DNA of 64,000 bases from Gibbula magus. Lineage: Eukaryota; Mollusca; Gastropoda; Trochida; Trochidae. Shown piece after piece: positions 13,561 through 24,902 of this stretch. The stretch spans positions 15,109,061 to 15,173,060 of the forward strand of contig OW388304.1 in assembly GCA_936450465.1 (NCBI GenBank), in the 5' to 3' direction. The notes under the pieces were generated by a model. That model was not told where the DNA came from, did not search any database, and worked only from the letters and a program-made list of their open reading frames with translations. Each line of letters opens with the position of its first letter. Position 1 is the first letter of the stretch. The position numbers and the translations under genes are program-made.

Positions 13561-14513
13561 CTAGGATTGACGCGTCAATACTTAGGTCTTCAAGACTTCT
13601 GCTTGACCCTCAGCTCCATGTTTGATCGAGGAATATCACAAACATTGTTCTGTCAAAACTTCCATTCGTAACATTTTATAATGTACTCAGTAAACCTCAA
13701 AATATCAGAAATTTCATTTTAAATCAAAATGGCGGGAAAACCACGTGCCCTACGAATTCGTCATGATTTACTTTTTTGCTTGCATTGTTATTGTCCATCT
13801 TTAAAAAAAAGTTTCAAGTCTCTATGTCAATTTTGAAAATCGTGATTTTCTGTCATGTTTCAGCCTTAATTGTAACCGGAAATGACTGTTCGCGAGCGAT
13901 TTTATTATTGATTCCTAAAGACACTATATTGATCTAGTAGCCCTGAAAATTTCATGCAATTGTGAGATCGGGAAATTGGAGCAATGTCCACTTGAAGTAG
14001 GTCCCGCGTGACAAAACGGCCATCTTTGAAAGGTCACTGTGCGAAAAGTATTAGGAATTCGCACAAACAAGAACAAACTTGTTATTCCCCAATGTGTCAG
14101 CTATATGTAAATTAAGTTTCAGCTGTTATGTGCTAATATCTTCGGAGTGGTGTTTCCGCAAAGGTACATGGGGTCAGACATTTTGAAAAAGTTAGAAAAT
14201 CCAAGATGGCGGCTAAACCACGTGACTTACGAATTCGTCATGATTTACTTTTTTGCTCGCATTGTCATTGCGCATCTTTTGAGAAAAGTTTCAAGTCTGT
14301 AGGTGCATTTTGAAAAAAATTCCCATGTTAAAAATCGAAAGTTTGAATCGAACTGGACCTTTAATGAAGACAGCAATCGAAAATCTGATCAATCAAAGTT
14401 CAGATCCCATTGAATTCTACCATCCCTTATAGTTTCATAAAAATCGGTTCGGTCGTTACTTCAGAAATCGGCGAACAAAAAAGTGTGGAAATAATAATAG
14501 AAGGATTCGCATA
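13561..14513 (+). repeat. Array unit 10, divergent body
   Basis: Standard head, but the body differs. It holds two related ~480-bp halves, recognisable by AAACCACGTG..TACGAATTCGTCATGA at about 13739 and 14215 and by AAAGTTTCAAGTCT. The tail ATCGGTTCGGTCGTTACTTC then (AAT)n matches the other units. Confidence 0.72.
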
Positions 14514-14521
14514 ATAACAAT

Positions 14522-14657
14522 ACGTCTTCCAGACTATGTCTTGAAGACCTAATAATAATAATCAGGATAAAAACAATAGGTCTTCAGACATTCGTCTTGA
14601 AGACCTAAAAAACCGGATAATAACAATAGGTCTTCCAGACATTCGTCTTGAAGACCT
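14522..14657. repeat. Triple tandem hairpin cassettes at array end
   Basis: Hairpins at 14522-14550 (variant start ACGTCTTCC), 14578-14606 and 14628-14657, with GGATAA(T/A)AACAAT spacers. The last abuts the (AAT)n 3' tail of the LINE. Confidence 0.82.
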
Positions 14658-15695
14658 AATAATAATACTTTATTGCCTTTTCAGGAATTTGTTTTACATC
14701 AACACAGAGCTTGAACAATCATATGCAATATTTATGTACACGCATTTAATTCTTTTCACATTTATTTAATAGACATATTGTGTTTGGAACAAAAGATGTA
14801 CGGGCTCTCTTAGTTTTCAAAACTGGAACTTTGTAGCGGCGGCCTGAAGGGAGAAGGTGATATTCTGAATGAAGGTAATGTGTCGGGTCAGATATGATTT
14901 TGACAGCTTGATTTACGATTTGCCGCTCATATATATCAGTTAAACACTCGAACTTGACACCGGCAATCTTACTCGCAACGTTCACAATTTTGTTAACTTT
15001 ACATTTAAGATGAACTGAGAGAGACCCGTACCAACAATGGAATGAAAATGTTAATATGCTTTGAATAAAAGCTGTATAAAAGGTTGACATGACGGAGGGG
15101 TTAACATCGAAAGATCTGAGTTTTCGCATTAGATGAAGACGTTGCTGACATTTGTTATACAGGGCTTCAATGTTGGAATTCCAGTTCAATTTAGAATCAA
15201 TGTAGGTTCCCAAATATTTATATTCCGACACAGTCTCAACACATTCACCATTTATCATGACTGGAAGCATTTGTGATGGTTTACTTCGAAAGTCAATAAC
15301 CAGTTCCTTCGTTTTTTTGACATTTAAAATTAGATGATTGTCTGCACACCAAGTTGTAAATTTTGTAATTTCATCTTTATACAGTTGTTCAGATATATCA
15401 TTATTTATTTTTCCAACAATTGCGGCGTCATCCGCAAACTTGATCGTTGAGCAGGTTGAGCTATAACTAACGCAATCGTTAGTGTAGAGGGTGAACAGGA
15501 CAGGCGAGATGACACAACCTTGCGGCGCTCCAGTATTTATGGATCTTGTGCTCGATACTGCCCCGTTAACTTTGACAAATTGCCTTCTGTCCACAAGAAA
15601 ATTTCCAATCCATTTGATGAGATTATAATTCACGCCCATGTTCAACAGTTTGTCAATCATGATGTGAGGCTGTATAGTGTTGAATCTATTTGTAT
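14658..15695 (-). mobile_element. 5'-truncated non-LTR retrotransposon (LINE, CR1/L2/Rex1-like)
   Basis: Minus-strand element containing the 3' half of a reverse transcriptase ORF, a short 3' UTR, an AATAAA signal (complement of 14669-14674) and a TATTATTATT tail at 14658-14668. Similarity to the family stops near 15695, where an expected FSSAFNTIQPH-type region becomes unrecognisable. That fits the 5' truncation typical of target-primed insertion. The clade is assigned only from the look of the YKYLGTYID and MRKLRSF regions. Confidence 0.85.
14746..15693 (-). pseudogene. Reverse transcriptase fragment of LINE
   Basis: About 304 codons are open from the internal Met at 15660, and the frame continues upstream to about 15693 (FNTIQPHIM) without a natural start. 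Visible RT landmarks are GAPQGCVISPVLFTLYTND (motif B), FADDAAIVG (motif C, catalytic Asp pair), NVKKTKELVIDF (motif D region) and YKYLGTYIDSKLNW. The C-terminal half carries the conserved (H)LMRKLRSF...FYTAFIQSILTF region. Motif A with the first catalytic Asp and the endonuclease domain are absent, so this copy cannot be autonomous. The absence of internal stops suggests a fairly recent insertion. Confidence 0.88.
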
Positions 15696-15837
15696 ATTTG
15701 AGTGTACAATGAAGAGATGTTTCACAACAATCAAACTTAAATATATTTCTAAAATATAAATGTTGATCATCATGTAATTTCTTTATTTTTGTTTACAGAA
15801 TGTCATCCGACTCTGCTGTCTGAAGGTTGCTGTTATG

Positions 15838-16165
15838 AAGGGACGTAACCTTGGTTGTTGAAGATATGTCTGTTTGAGGTGTCCAATCCTAAGTCAGCTT
15901 TCCCCACCGTTTAGGGGTGAATAGCTGCAGGCTTTGCCAGGATTAGTATAACAAGGTTGTACGTCCTTGTTTAGATTTAGGGACCATGTTTATCATGGTG
16001 GATAGGGACCACACAGTTCCCCGTGTGGATGCACCAGTTTAGAATGTAGATACACCTCTTGATAAGGTTTAGTTAAGGGATAGGCTCCCCCTCCCCACAG
16101 ACAGTTTTCCAGCCTGTGGTTGCTAACTTCACAAACACGCACCTGGACATGCTGGCCACAGAAGA
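15838..16165 (+). repeat. Dispersed ~320-bp repeat, copy 1
   Basis: From GGACGTAACCTTGGTTGTTG to ATGCTGGCCACA this segment matches 24903-25218 in the same orientation with scattered substitutions and small indels. Shared blocks include GAAGATATGTCTGTTTGAGG and GGTGAATAGCTGCAGGC. No long open frame is shared. It may be part of an uncharacterised transposable element. Confidence 0.85.
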
Positions 16166-16361
16166 CCATGGTGAGTTAACTTCTTATATTCAACTGTTTG
16201 AGAGGCATTCTAGAAGTTGGTGTGATGAAGAAGACAAGGCTTTATTAAGAAGTTGATCATCCATAAACCCCTTGTCTTCTTCTTATATTCAGAAGTGGAT
16301 ATCTAACTATCATGTTCACATCTTACAATGTACACCTACAAATTGTCCTAAGCTGATTTGG

Positions 16362-16466
16362 TCAAATTGCCTCTGATTTTTGTCAAATTGCCTCTGATTT
16401 TTGTCAAATTGCCTCTGATTTTTGTCAAATTGCCTCTGATTTTTGTCAAATTGCTCCTAGTTTTTG
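16362..16466 (+). repeat. 21-bp minisatellite, ~5 copies
   Basis: Five copies of GTCAAATTGCCTCTGATTTT(T), the last one degenerate (GCTCCTAG). Confidence 0.9.
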
Positions 16467-16510
16467 GTATATTTGTCCCAGAGCTGGTAAAATTGACCTA
16501 GGGAGTAGTC

Positions 16511-16815
16511 GGGGGCGGGATAGTGCAGTGAGTAGCGTGTTCGGCTTTGGATCAAGAGGTCCAGGGTTCGAATCCCGCCAGGGGCACGGCAACTTTATCT
16601 GCAGTAGAGAACTGTTCTGCATGCAGTAAGGTTTTGGTTGTAATGCTACACTGAATTACAGTGCAGTACCACCCACGGTTTGCTAGTTCGCAGGTTTCAC
16701 CACAATGCATAGCCACATGGCGTTGCGGGCTTTCTCCCTGCCATAATACTAGTAGCCGCGATATAAGTGAAATACTCTTGAAAGCGGCGTTAAACCCCAA
16801 CTCACCTCACCTCAC
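16511..16815 (+). mobile_element. tRNA-derived SINE, full length
   Basis: The head reads GCGGGATAGTGCAGTGAGTAG (A-box-like) and GGTTCGAATCC (B box), as in a tRNA gene, so it carries an internal RNA polymerase III promoter. A body of about 240 bp follows (GTACCACCCACGG, CCACATGGCGTTGCGGGC, ATAAGTGAAATACTCTTGAA) and a tail of GCGGCGTTAAACCCCAACTC with CACCT repeats. Related copies are at 28008-28167 (5'-truncated), 35675-35968 (minus, full length) and short pieces near 34345 and 39797. No CCA or clean cloverleaf remains, so it is not a functional tRNA gene. Confidence 0.88.
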
Positions 16816-17050
16816 ACTTGTAGCGGCGATTAATGGCGCCACTCCTCATTGTTCTTATTCGTCAATGATTTTGTTTTATTCTTTATCCAATTGTCAGATA
16901 TAAAGTATTACCCTCAGTTATTTGTTAAAACTGGATTGAGTTATAATCATCTATTAATAACATATATGTGTAAACAGGAATGTCCCCTTGAATTGTCCCC
17001 CAAAAAAATATCCCAATAGAACCCTCTCTTTAATGAGTTTCCTAAACAAC
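16816..17050 (+). repeat. Dispersed repeat, copy 1 (pair with 46610-46870)
   Basis: Shares CATATATGTGTAAACA, GAATTGTCCCC..AAAAAATA and ATAGAACCCTC with 46610-46870 in the same order and orientation. The SINE at 16511 sits directly upstream. No coding capacity is visible. Confidence 0.7.
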
Positions 17051-18524
17051 GAAACATGTTTTTCAGAAACAATTTACACAAAATGTTACAAAACTTATAT
17101 ATAAATTCAGATTACTGGTAGTTGGTTCCTCGATATATGACATAACTGTGTCAGTCATATCATATCTCGTGGATTAAAATATCCTTCATTTGAAGAATTG
17201 TTTGCCTGATGTTATAACTTGGGCATATTTACTTATTTTAGATTTGACTGGGACATTTTGACTAATCCCTGAGGGAAATTTGACCAATCTGGGACAAATT
17301 GACATACTGTAATACCATGGGCAATTTGACCATAACAGCCTGGGAAATTTGTAGGTCGGACAATCATCATGTGTAGGTGTGTTGTTTTTTTCCTAAATTT
17401 TTGGGGACTTTTATGTTAGCCATTTCCATGGAAAAACATCATCTGTATTCCTGAGCAAAACTCAAAATCAAGATTAAAACACAAACCCAATTTATGACGA
17501 ATTCTTTGGTGAATGCCCAAAGCATGCGCATAAGTAAGGTGTAGGAATGTACCCTAGTATAGATGTGGAATGGATTAAAAGAAAACATACAACCAGCTTT
17601 GTTTTGACAAGCCGCCATTATTGGAGTAGGTAGCTCTGCCCATGATAAAAATTGGATCCATTTCTTAAATCAGAAATAGGTTTTAAAGGATAGATGAAAT
17701 GCATTTTTCTCAAGAATGACAGATGATTACCTCTACGTATATTGTATATCGGAATCAATTGAGCATAAAATCGAGACAATATACACTTGCAATTGATAAT
17801 TAAGACGATTTTAATTCACCCATTTTAACACTATCGCAATTTGTTCGGCGAAACCTTTTGAAAATGCTCACTGAGGCGTGACTGTGATAAGCGATTGACG
17901 GGGCGGCTAGATAGCTCCTCCGCCGATGTCTCGTTAATTAATTAATGATAATTATCACTGCCGCTAAATGAATTTATGAGGTGTATTACATCGCCAAAAA
18001 GACATGTTTATGTAATAATTGTGTAATTGTCATCTGCGGAATTACCTAGTTGGATATCTAAACATTCGATAAATGGGAAATTTAAGTTGGTTTATTGAAG
18101 ATATCTTTGTGAAATTAACAATCAAAATGTTGCGAAATTACGTTGAATTGTGACTATCGCTGAAAATCAAATTCCTCCACATACGTCACAGAAGTCATCC
18201 CTTCACGGGTCACACCCCCGCAGACTTTCATTCTGGTCGCCGGGGCTAAATCAGGCGGTTTTTTAAAAAGCCGTATATAAGTAATTTATGGACCGATTTC
18301 AGAAATTTAAAATCGAGCAATTGTCAAATTGACATCCCCTTTTAATGAATCCGATTTGGACCATATGTCATTTCATCCATCCTTTAAGAACTCATATTAA
18401 CAATTTGTTGATAATACACCCTGTGAATTCTTTTGACATGTTAACATTCAAAGTCATGGTCAAGGTCGCGATTTCTTGAGTTTAATGTCCAGTTGTCTTT
18501 TTTGGTATATTCATAAAAAGTAGA
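17051..18524. other. Gene-free intergenic stretch
   Basis: AT-rich, with no long open frame and no recognisable repeat apart from loose CAATTTGACC-type motifs near 17240-17350. Confidence 0.6.
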
Positions 18525-18990
18525 GCCATGGGCTCTGTAGCTCATCAGGGTTATATTGTTTAATGATGAAAACTGAAATTTAGTTTTAGGTCATGGCCCT
18601 TGAGGCCTTTATTTGGTGTCACTGGATCACCAAATCTACAATTAAGAATCTCCATTGGCTAAAGCCTCTGTACGCAATATTACAGCCTTCTATGTCTTTT
18701 TGTTCTGGATTAGAAGATGAAAATAGGTTTTTAGGTCATGGCCTGTCAGGCCCTTATTTAGATTTACAATTTAGAATCCCAAATAGCCAAGGAGTATACA
18801 CACAAGATTTCAGTTCCCTAGACCCAGTGATTCTGGAACAGAAGACGAAAGAGCAAAAAGTTTTACAGATGGACGCTGGACACCATGCCATGCCATAAGC
18901 CAATTGGGTCTTTCAGGCCTGATGAGCTAGAAATTGAGCAATTGGCTCACCAGGAACTGCTTGATTGCGTATCTAAGATCGAAGATTTTA
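18525..18990 (+). repeat. Molluscan-type dispersed repeat
   Basis: Begins AGAGCCATGGGCTCTGTAGCTCATCAGG, and contains TTTGGTGTCACTGGATCACC, GATTTCAGTTCCCTAGACCC and GGACGCTGGACACCATGCCA followed by ATAAGCCAATTGGGTCTTTCAGG. It closes with CCTGATGAGCTAG, an inverted match to the start. Pieces of the same family occur at 33255-33315, 47363-47400 (minus) and 62332-62580. The 101-codon open frame inside (18593-18898) follows the repeat and is not called as a gene. Confidence 0.65.
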
Positions 18991-19180
18991 AACAAATAGA
19001 GCCATTGTCTCTGTAGATAACCCTTTTACAAACATTAGTTTGTATCTTTAAAAGGTATGAATGTTTTTCTGTTTTCTGTTTTATATATGGGAAGTGTTAT
19101 TAACTATTCAAGATTTCAAAAGTGACAATATTATGACATATATATATTTACATCGATCACAAACAATCTTAAAGGAAGAT

Positions 19181-22100
19181 TATTATTATAGGAGGAAGAC
19201 CAAGGAGGCTGCCATGCTGGTGGAGGAGGAAGGAGGCCGAGGCTGCCTTAACAGGGCGGTCGCCTAACTGGAGGATGCCTTGAGGGAGGGTCGCTGCCTT
19301 GCTGGTGGCCGCCTTGAGGGAGGGAGGTGGCTGCCTTACTGGAGGGAGGGAGGCTGCCTTAGCAGAGGGAGGCTGCCTTAGCAGAGGGGGGCTGCCGTAC
19401 CAGAGGGAGGCTGCCGTACCAGAGGCCGCCTTGAGGGAGGGAGGCTGCCTGTCTTGAGGGAGGGAGGCTGCCGTACCAGAGGCCACCTTTAGGAAGGGAG
19501 GCTGCCTTACCAGAGGGAGGCTGCCGTACCAAAGGCCACCTTTAGGAAGGGAGGCTGCCTTACTGCAGACCGCCTTGATGAAGGGAGGCCGCCTTAGTAG
19601 AGGGTGGCTGTCTTGAGGGAGGGAGGCTGCCGTACCAGAGGCCACCTTTAGGAAAGGAGGCTGCCTTACCAGAGGGAGGCTGCCGTACCAGAGGCTGCCT
19701 TGAGGGAGGGAGGCTGCCTTACTGCAGACCGCCTTAATGGAGGTTAGCCGCTTTGAGGGAGAGAGGCTGCCATACCAGAGGGAGGCCGCCTTGATGGAGG
19801 GAGGCCGCCTTGAGGGAGAGAGGTTGCCATACCAGAGGGAGGCCGCCTTGATGGAGGGAGGCTCTCTTAGCAGAGGGTGGCTGTCTTGAGGGAGGGAGGC
19901 TGCCGTACCAGAGGCCACCTTGAGTAAGGGAGGCTGCCTTACTGGAGGGAGGCTGTCATAGCAGAGGGAGGCTGCCTTACCAGAGGGAGGCTGCCGTACC
20001 AGAGGCCGCCTTGAGGGAGGGAGGCTGCTTTACTGCAGACCGCCTTGATGGAGGGAGGCCGCCTTAAGGGAGAGAGGCTGCCATACCAGAGGGAGGCCGT
20101 CTTGATGGAGGGAGGCTGCCTTAGCAGAGGGTGGCTGTCTTGAGGGAGGGAGGCTGCTGTGGCAGAGGCCACCTTGAGGAAGGGAGGCTGCCTTACTGGA
20201 GGGAGGCTGTTATAGCAGAGGGAGGTTGCCTTACCGCAAACTGAGGGAGGCCGCCTTGAGGAAGAGAGGCTGTCATACCAGAGGGAGGCCGCCTTGATGG
20301 AGGGAGGCCGCCTTGATGGAGGGAGGCTGCCTTAGGAAGGGAGGCTGCCGTACCAGAGGCCAGCTTGAGGAAGGGAGGCTGCCTTACTGGAGGGAGGCTG
20401 CCTTAGCAGAGGGAGGCTGTCATAGCAGAGGGAGGCTGCCTTACCAGAGGGAGGCTGCCTTACCAGAGGGAGGCTGCCGTACCAGAGTCCGCCTTGAGGG
20501 AGGGAGACTGCCTTGATGGAGGGAGGCCACCTTGAGGTAGAGAGGCTGCCTTAGCAGAGGGTGGCTGTCTTGAGGGATTGAGGCTGCCATACCAGAGGCC
20601 ACCTTGAGGAAGGGAGGCTGCCTTAGCAGAGGGAGGCTGTCATAGCGGAGGGAGGCTGCCTAACCAGATGGAGGCTGCCTTACCCGATGGAGGCTGCCAT
20701 ACCAGAGGGCGGCTTGAGGGAGGGAGGCTGTCTTACCAGAGGGAGGCCGCCTTGAAGGAGGGAGGCTGCCATACCAGAGGCCACCTTGAGGAAGGGAGGC
20801 TGCCTTACTGGAGGGAGGCTGCCTTAGCAGAGGGAGGCTGTCATAGCGGAGGGAGGCTGCCTTACCAAATGGAGGCTGCCATACCAGAGGGAGGCTTCCG
20901 TACCAGAGGGAGGCTGCCGTACCAGAGGGCGGCTTGAGGGAGGGAGGCTGCCTTGCCGGAGACCACCTTGAGGGAGGGAGGCTGCCTTACTGGAGGCTGC
21001 CTTGCCGGAGACCACCTTGAAGGAGGAAGGCTGCCATACCAGAGTCTGCCTTAAGGGAGGAAGGCTGCCATACCAGAGTCTGCCTTAAGGGAGGGAGGCT
21101 GCCTTAGCAGAGGAGGCTACCTTGAGGGAGGGAGGGAGGCTGCCGTAGCAGAGGGAGGATGCCTTAGCAGAGGGAGGCCGCCTTGAGGGAAGGAGGGAGA
21201 GGGAGGCCACCTTGAGGGAAGGAGGGAGAGGATGGAGGCTGTCTTACCAGAGGGAGACCGCCGTACCAGACACCCCCTTGAGGGAGGGAGGCTGCCTTAC
21301 TGGAGGGAGGCTGCCTTACTGGAGGCCGCCTTGAAGGAGGAAGGCTGCCTTGAGGGAAGGAGGCTGCCTTAGGAAGGAAGGCTGCCTTTGCAGAGGGAGG
21401 CTGTCTTGAGTGAGGGAGGCTGCCATACCAGAGGCCGCCTTGAGGAAGGGAGGCTGCCTTACTGGAGGGAGGCTGCCTTATAGCAGAGGGAGATTGTCTT
21501 GAGGGAAGGAGGCAGAGGGAGGCTGCCTTATACCAGAGGGAGATTGCCTTGAGGGAAGGAGGCAGAGGGAGGCTGCCTTACAGGAGGGAGGCCGCCTTAA
21601 GGAGGGAGGCTGCCGTAGCAGAGGCCGTCTTGAGGGAGGGAGGCTGCTGTTCCAGAGGCCGCCTTGAGGGAGGGAGGCTGCCTTACTGGATGGAGGAGAC
21701 TGCCTTATAGCAGAGGGAGGCCGCCTTGAGGATGGAGGCTGCCGTAGCAGAGGCCGCCTTGAGGGAAGGAGGCAGAGGGAGGCTGCCTTATAGCAGAGGG
21801 AGATTGCCTTGAGGGAAGGAGGCAGAGGGTGGCTGCCTTACAGGAGGGAGGCTGCCTTAAGGAGGGAGGCTGCCGTAGCAGAGGCCGTCTTGAGGGAGGG
21901 AGGCTGCTGTTCCAGAGGCCGCCTTGAGGGAGGGAGGCTGCCTTACTGGATGGAGGAGACTGCCTTATAGCAGAGGGAGGCCGCCTTGAGGATGGAGGCT
22001 GCCGTAGCAGAGGCCGCCTTGAGGGAAGGAGGCAGAGGAAGGCTGCCCTACCAGAGACCGCCTTGAGGGAGGGAGACTGCCTTACTGGAGGCTGCCTTGC

Positions 22101-24880
22101 CGGAGACCACCTTGAGGGAGGGAGGCTGCCTTACCGGAGGCCACATTGAAGGAGGAAGGCTGCCATACCAGAGTCCGCCTTAAGGGAGGGAGGCTGCCTT
22201 ACTGGAGGCCGCCTTGACGGAGGGAGGTGGCTGCCTTACCGGTGGAAGGGAGGCTGCCTTAGCAGAGGAGGCTACCTTGAGGGAGTGAGGCTGCCGTAGC
22301 AGAGGGAGGCTGCCTTAGCAGAGGGAGGCCGCCTTGAGGGAAGGAGGGAGAGGGAGGCCACCTTGAGGGAAGGAGGGAGAGGATGGAGGCTGCCTTACTG
22401 GAGGGAGGCTGCCTTACTGGAGGCCGCCTTGAAGGAGGCCGCCTTGAAGGAGGAAGGCTGCCTTGAGGGAAGGAGGCTGCCTTAGGAAGGAAGGCTGCCT
22501 TTGCAGAGGGAGGCTGTCTTGAGTGAGGGAGGCTGCCATACCAGAGGCCGCCTTGAGGATGGGAGGCTGCCTTACTGGAGGGAGGCTGCCTTATAGCAGA
22601 GGGAGATTGTCTTGAGGGAAGGAGGCAGAGGGAGGCTGCCTTATACCAGAGGGAGATTGCCTTGAGGGAAGGAGGCAGAGGGAGGCTGCCTTACAGGAGG
22701 GAGGCCGCCTTAAGGAGGGAGGCTGCCGTAGCAGAGGCCGTCTTGAGGGAGGGAGGCTGCTGTTCCAGAGGCCGCCTTGAGGGAGGGAGGCTGCCTTACT
22801 GGATGGAGGAGACTGCCTTATAGCAGAGGGAGGCCGCCTTGAGGATGGAGGCTGCCGTAGCAGAGGCCGCCTTGAGGGAAGGAGGCAGAGGGAGGCTGCC
22901 TTATAGCAGAGGGAGATTGCCTTGAGGGAAGGAGGCAGAGGGTGGCTGCCTTACAGGAGGGAGGCTGCCTTAAGGAGGGAGGCTGCCGTAGCAGAGGCCG
23001 TCTTGAGGGAGGGAGGCTGCTGTTCCAGAGGCCGCCTTGAGGGAGGGAGGCTGCCTTACTGGATGGAGGAGACTGCCTTATAGCAGAGGGAGGCCGCCTT
23101 GAGGATGGAGGCTGCCGTAGCAGAGGCCGCCTTGAGGGAAGGAGGCAGAGGAAGGCTGCCCTACCAGAGACCGCCTTGAGGGAGGGAGACTGCCTTACTG
23201 GAGGCTGCCTTGCCGGAGACCACCTTGAGGGAGGGAGGCTGCCTTACCGGAGGCCACATTGAAGGAGGAAGGCTGCCATACCAGAGTCCGCCTTAAGGGA
23301 GGGAGGCTGCCTTACTGGAGGCCGCCTTGACGGAGGGAGGTGGCTGCCTTACCGGTGGAAGGGAGGCTGCCTTAGCAGAGGAGGCTACCTTGAGGGAGTG
23401 AGGCTGCCGTAGCAGAGGGAGGCTGCCTTAGCAGAGGGAGGCCGCCTTGAGGGAAGGAGGGAGAGGGAGGCCACCTTGAGGGAAGGAGGGAGAGGATGGA
23501 GGCTGCCTTACTGGAGGGAGGCTGCCTTACTGGAGGCCGCCTTGAAGGAGGAAGGCTGCCTTGAGGGAAGGAGGCTGCCTTAGGAAGGAAGGCTGCCTTT
23601 GCAGAGGGAGGCTGTCTTGAGTGAGGGAGGCTGCCATACCAGAGGCCGCCTTGAGGATGGGAGGCTGCCTTACTGGAGGGAGGCTGCCTTATAGCAGAGG
23701 GAGATTGCCTTGAGGGAAGGAGGCAGAGGGAGGCTGCCTTACTGGAGGGAGGCTGCCTTACTGGAGGCCGCCTTGAAGGAGGAAGGCTGCCTTGAGGGAA
23801 GGAGGTTGCCTTAGGAAGGAAGGCTGCCTTTGCAGAGGGAGACTGTCTTGAGGAAGGGAGGCTGCCTTATAGCAGACGGAGATAGCCTTGAGGGAGGGAG
23901 GCAGAGGGAGGCTGCCTTATAGCAGAGGGAGATTGCCTTGAGGGAGGGAGGCAGAGGGAGGCTGCCTTACAGGAGGGAGGCCGCCTTGAGGAGGGAGGCT
24001 GCCGTAGCAGAGGCCGTCTTTAGGGAGGGAAACTGCCATTCCAGAGGCCACCTTGAGGGAGGGAGGCTGCCTTACTGGATGGAGGAGGCTGCCTTATAGC
24101 AGAGGGAGGCCGCCTTGAGGAAAGGAGGCAGAGGGAGGCTGCCTTACCGGAGGGAGGCTGCCTTACCTGAGGGACGCTGTCTTGAGGGAGGGAGGCTGCC
24201 TTGAGGGAGTGAGGTTGCCTTACTGGAGGGAGGCTGCCTTACCAGAGGCCTCCTTGAGGAAGGAAGGCTGCCTGACTGGAGGGAGGCTGCCTTATCGTAG
24301 GCCACCTTGAGGGTGGAAGGCTGTCTTAGCAGAGGGAGGCTGCCTTAGCAGAGAGAGGCTGCCTTGAGGCTGTCTTACCGGAGAAATGCTGCCTTGCAGG
24401 AGGGAGGCTGCCTTATAGCAGACGGAGATCGCCTTGAGGGAGGGAGGCTGCCTTACAGGAGTGAGGCCGCCTTGAGGAGGGAGGCTGCCGTAGCAGTGGC
24501 CGCCTTGAGGGAGGGAGGCCACCGTTCCAGAGGCCGCCTTGAGGGAGGGAGACTGCCTTACTGGATGAAGGAGGCTGCCTTATAGCAGAGGGAGGTCGCC
24601 TTGAGGATGGAGGCTGCCGTTCTAGAGGCCGCCTTGAGGGAAGGAGGCAGAGGGAGGCCGTCTTGAGGGAGGGAGGCTTCCTTACCGGAGGGAGGCTGCC
24701 TTAACGGAGGGAGGCTGCCTTACTGGAAGAAGGCTGCCTAACTGGTGGGTGGCTGACTTAACGGAGGAAGTCTTGCGAAAGGGAGAGAGGCCGCTTTAAC
24801 GGAGGGAGGCTGTCTTAATGGAGGGAAGCTGGCGTCACGGGGGGAGGCTGCCTTACTGGAAAGAGAAGGCAGCCATGCCC
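19181..24880 (+). repeat. 5.7-kb GGAGG/CTGCC minisatellite with higher-order structure
   Basis: Built almost wholly from variants of GAGGGAGGCTGCCTTACCA and GAGGCCGCCTTGAGGGAGG. The plus strand is strongly purine-rich. Higher-order duplications are visible: a ~1,113-bp block (GGCAGAGGAAGGCTGCCCTA at 22031 and again at 23144) and an internal ~260-bp block (GAGGCCGTCTTGAGGG at 21621 and 21881). Long open frames exist on both strands (for example 249 codons at 19169-19918, minus), but they simply read the short repeat. No start context, splice site or conserved domain supports a protein. Confidence 0.92.
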
Positions 24881-24902
24881 AAAGAAGATGCCATGTCATG
24901 TT

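Larger units (their letters stand above)
1..14657. repeat. Head-to-tail array of ~10 compound AT-rich repeat units
   Basis: A block beginning CTAGGATTGACGCGTCAAT recurs at 189, 1366, 2587, 4021, 5846, 9219 (variant), 10650, 12078 and 13561, with a truncated copy at 7765, always in the same orientation. Spacings are 1.18-1.92 kb. Each unit has a short palindromic head, a body with repeated AAAATGAGCTATCA-type motifs, and usually an end reading ...CCGTTACT...CACAAAA followed by (AAT)n. The AAGGGGAGATAACTC motif recurs inside units. The end resembles the 3' tails of RTE-type LINEs and their SINEs (inference). Open frames of 60-156 codons occur on both strands and change from copy to copy, so no gene is called here. 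Confidence 0.85.

Noticed and set aside
1..14657. Standard Helitron annotation for the array units
   Set aside because: Hairpins near unit ends and (AAT)n recall Helitrons, but no consistent 5' TC / 3' CTRR ends, no A-T target and no Rep/helicase were seen. The units are therefore reported as unclassified repeats.
16511..16585. tRNA gene
   Set aside because: A and B boxes are present, but the sequence is fused to a SINE body and tail, has no clean cloverleaf, and recurs at 35675-35968 with target duplication.
18593..18898. 101-codon frame
   Set aside because: Lies wholly in a dispersed repeat whose relative at 62332-62580 is read in a different frame and strand.
19169..24585. Long open frames in the GGAGG minisatellite on both strands (up to 249 codons)
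   Set aside because: They read only the short repeat, exist on both strands, and have no start context, splice signals or domain. The repeat simply contains few stop trinucleotides.
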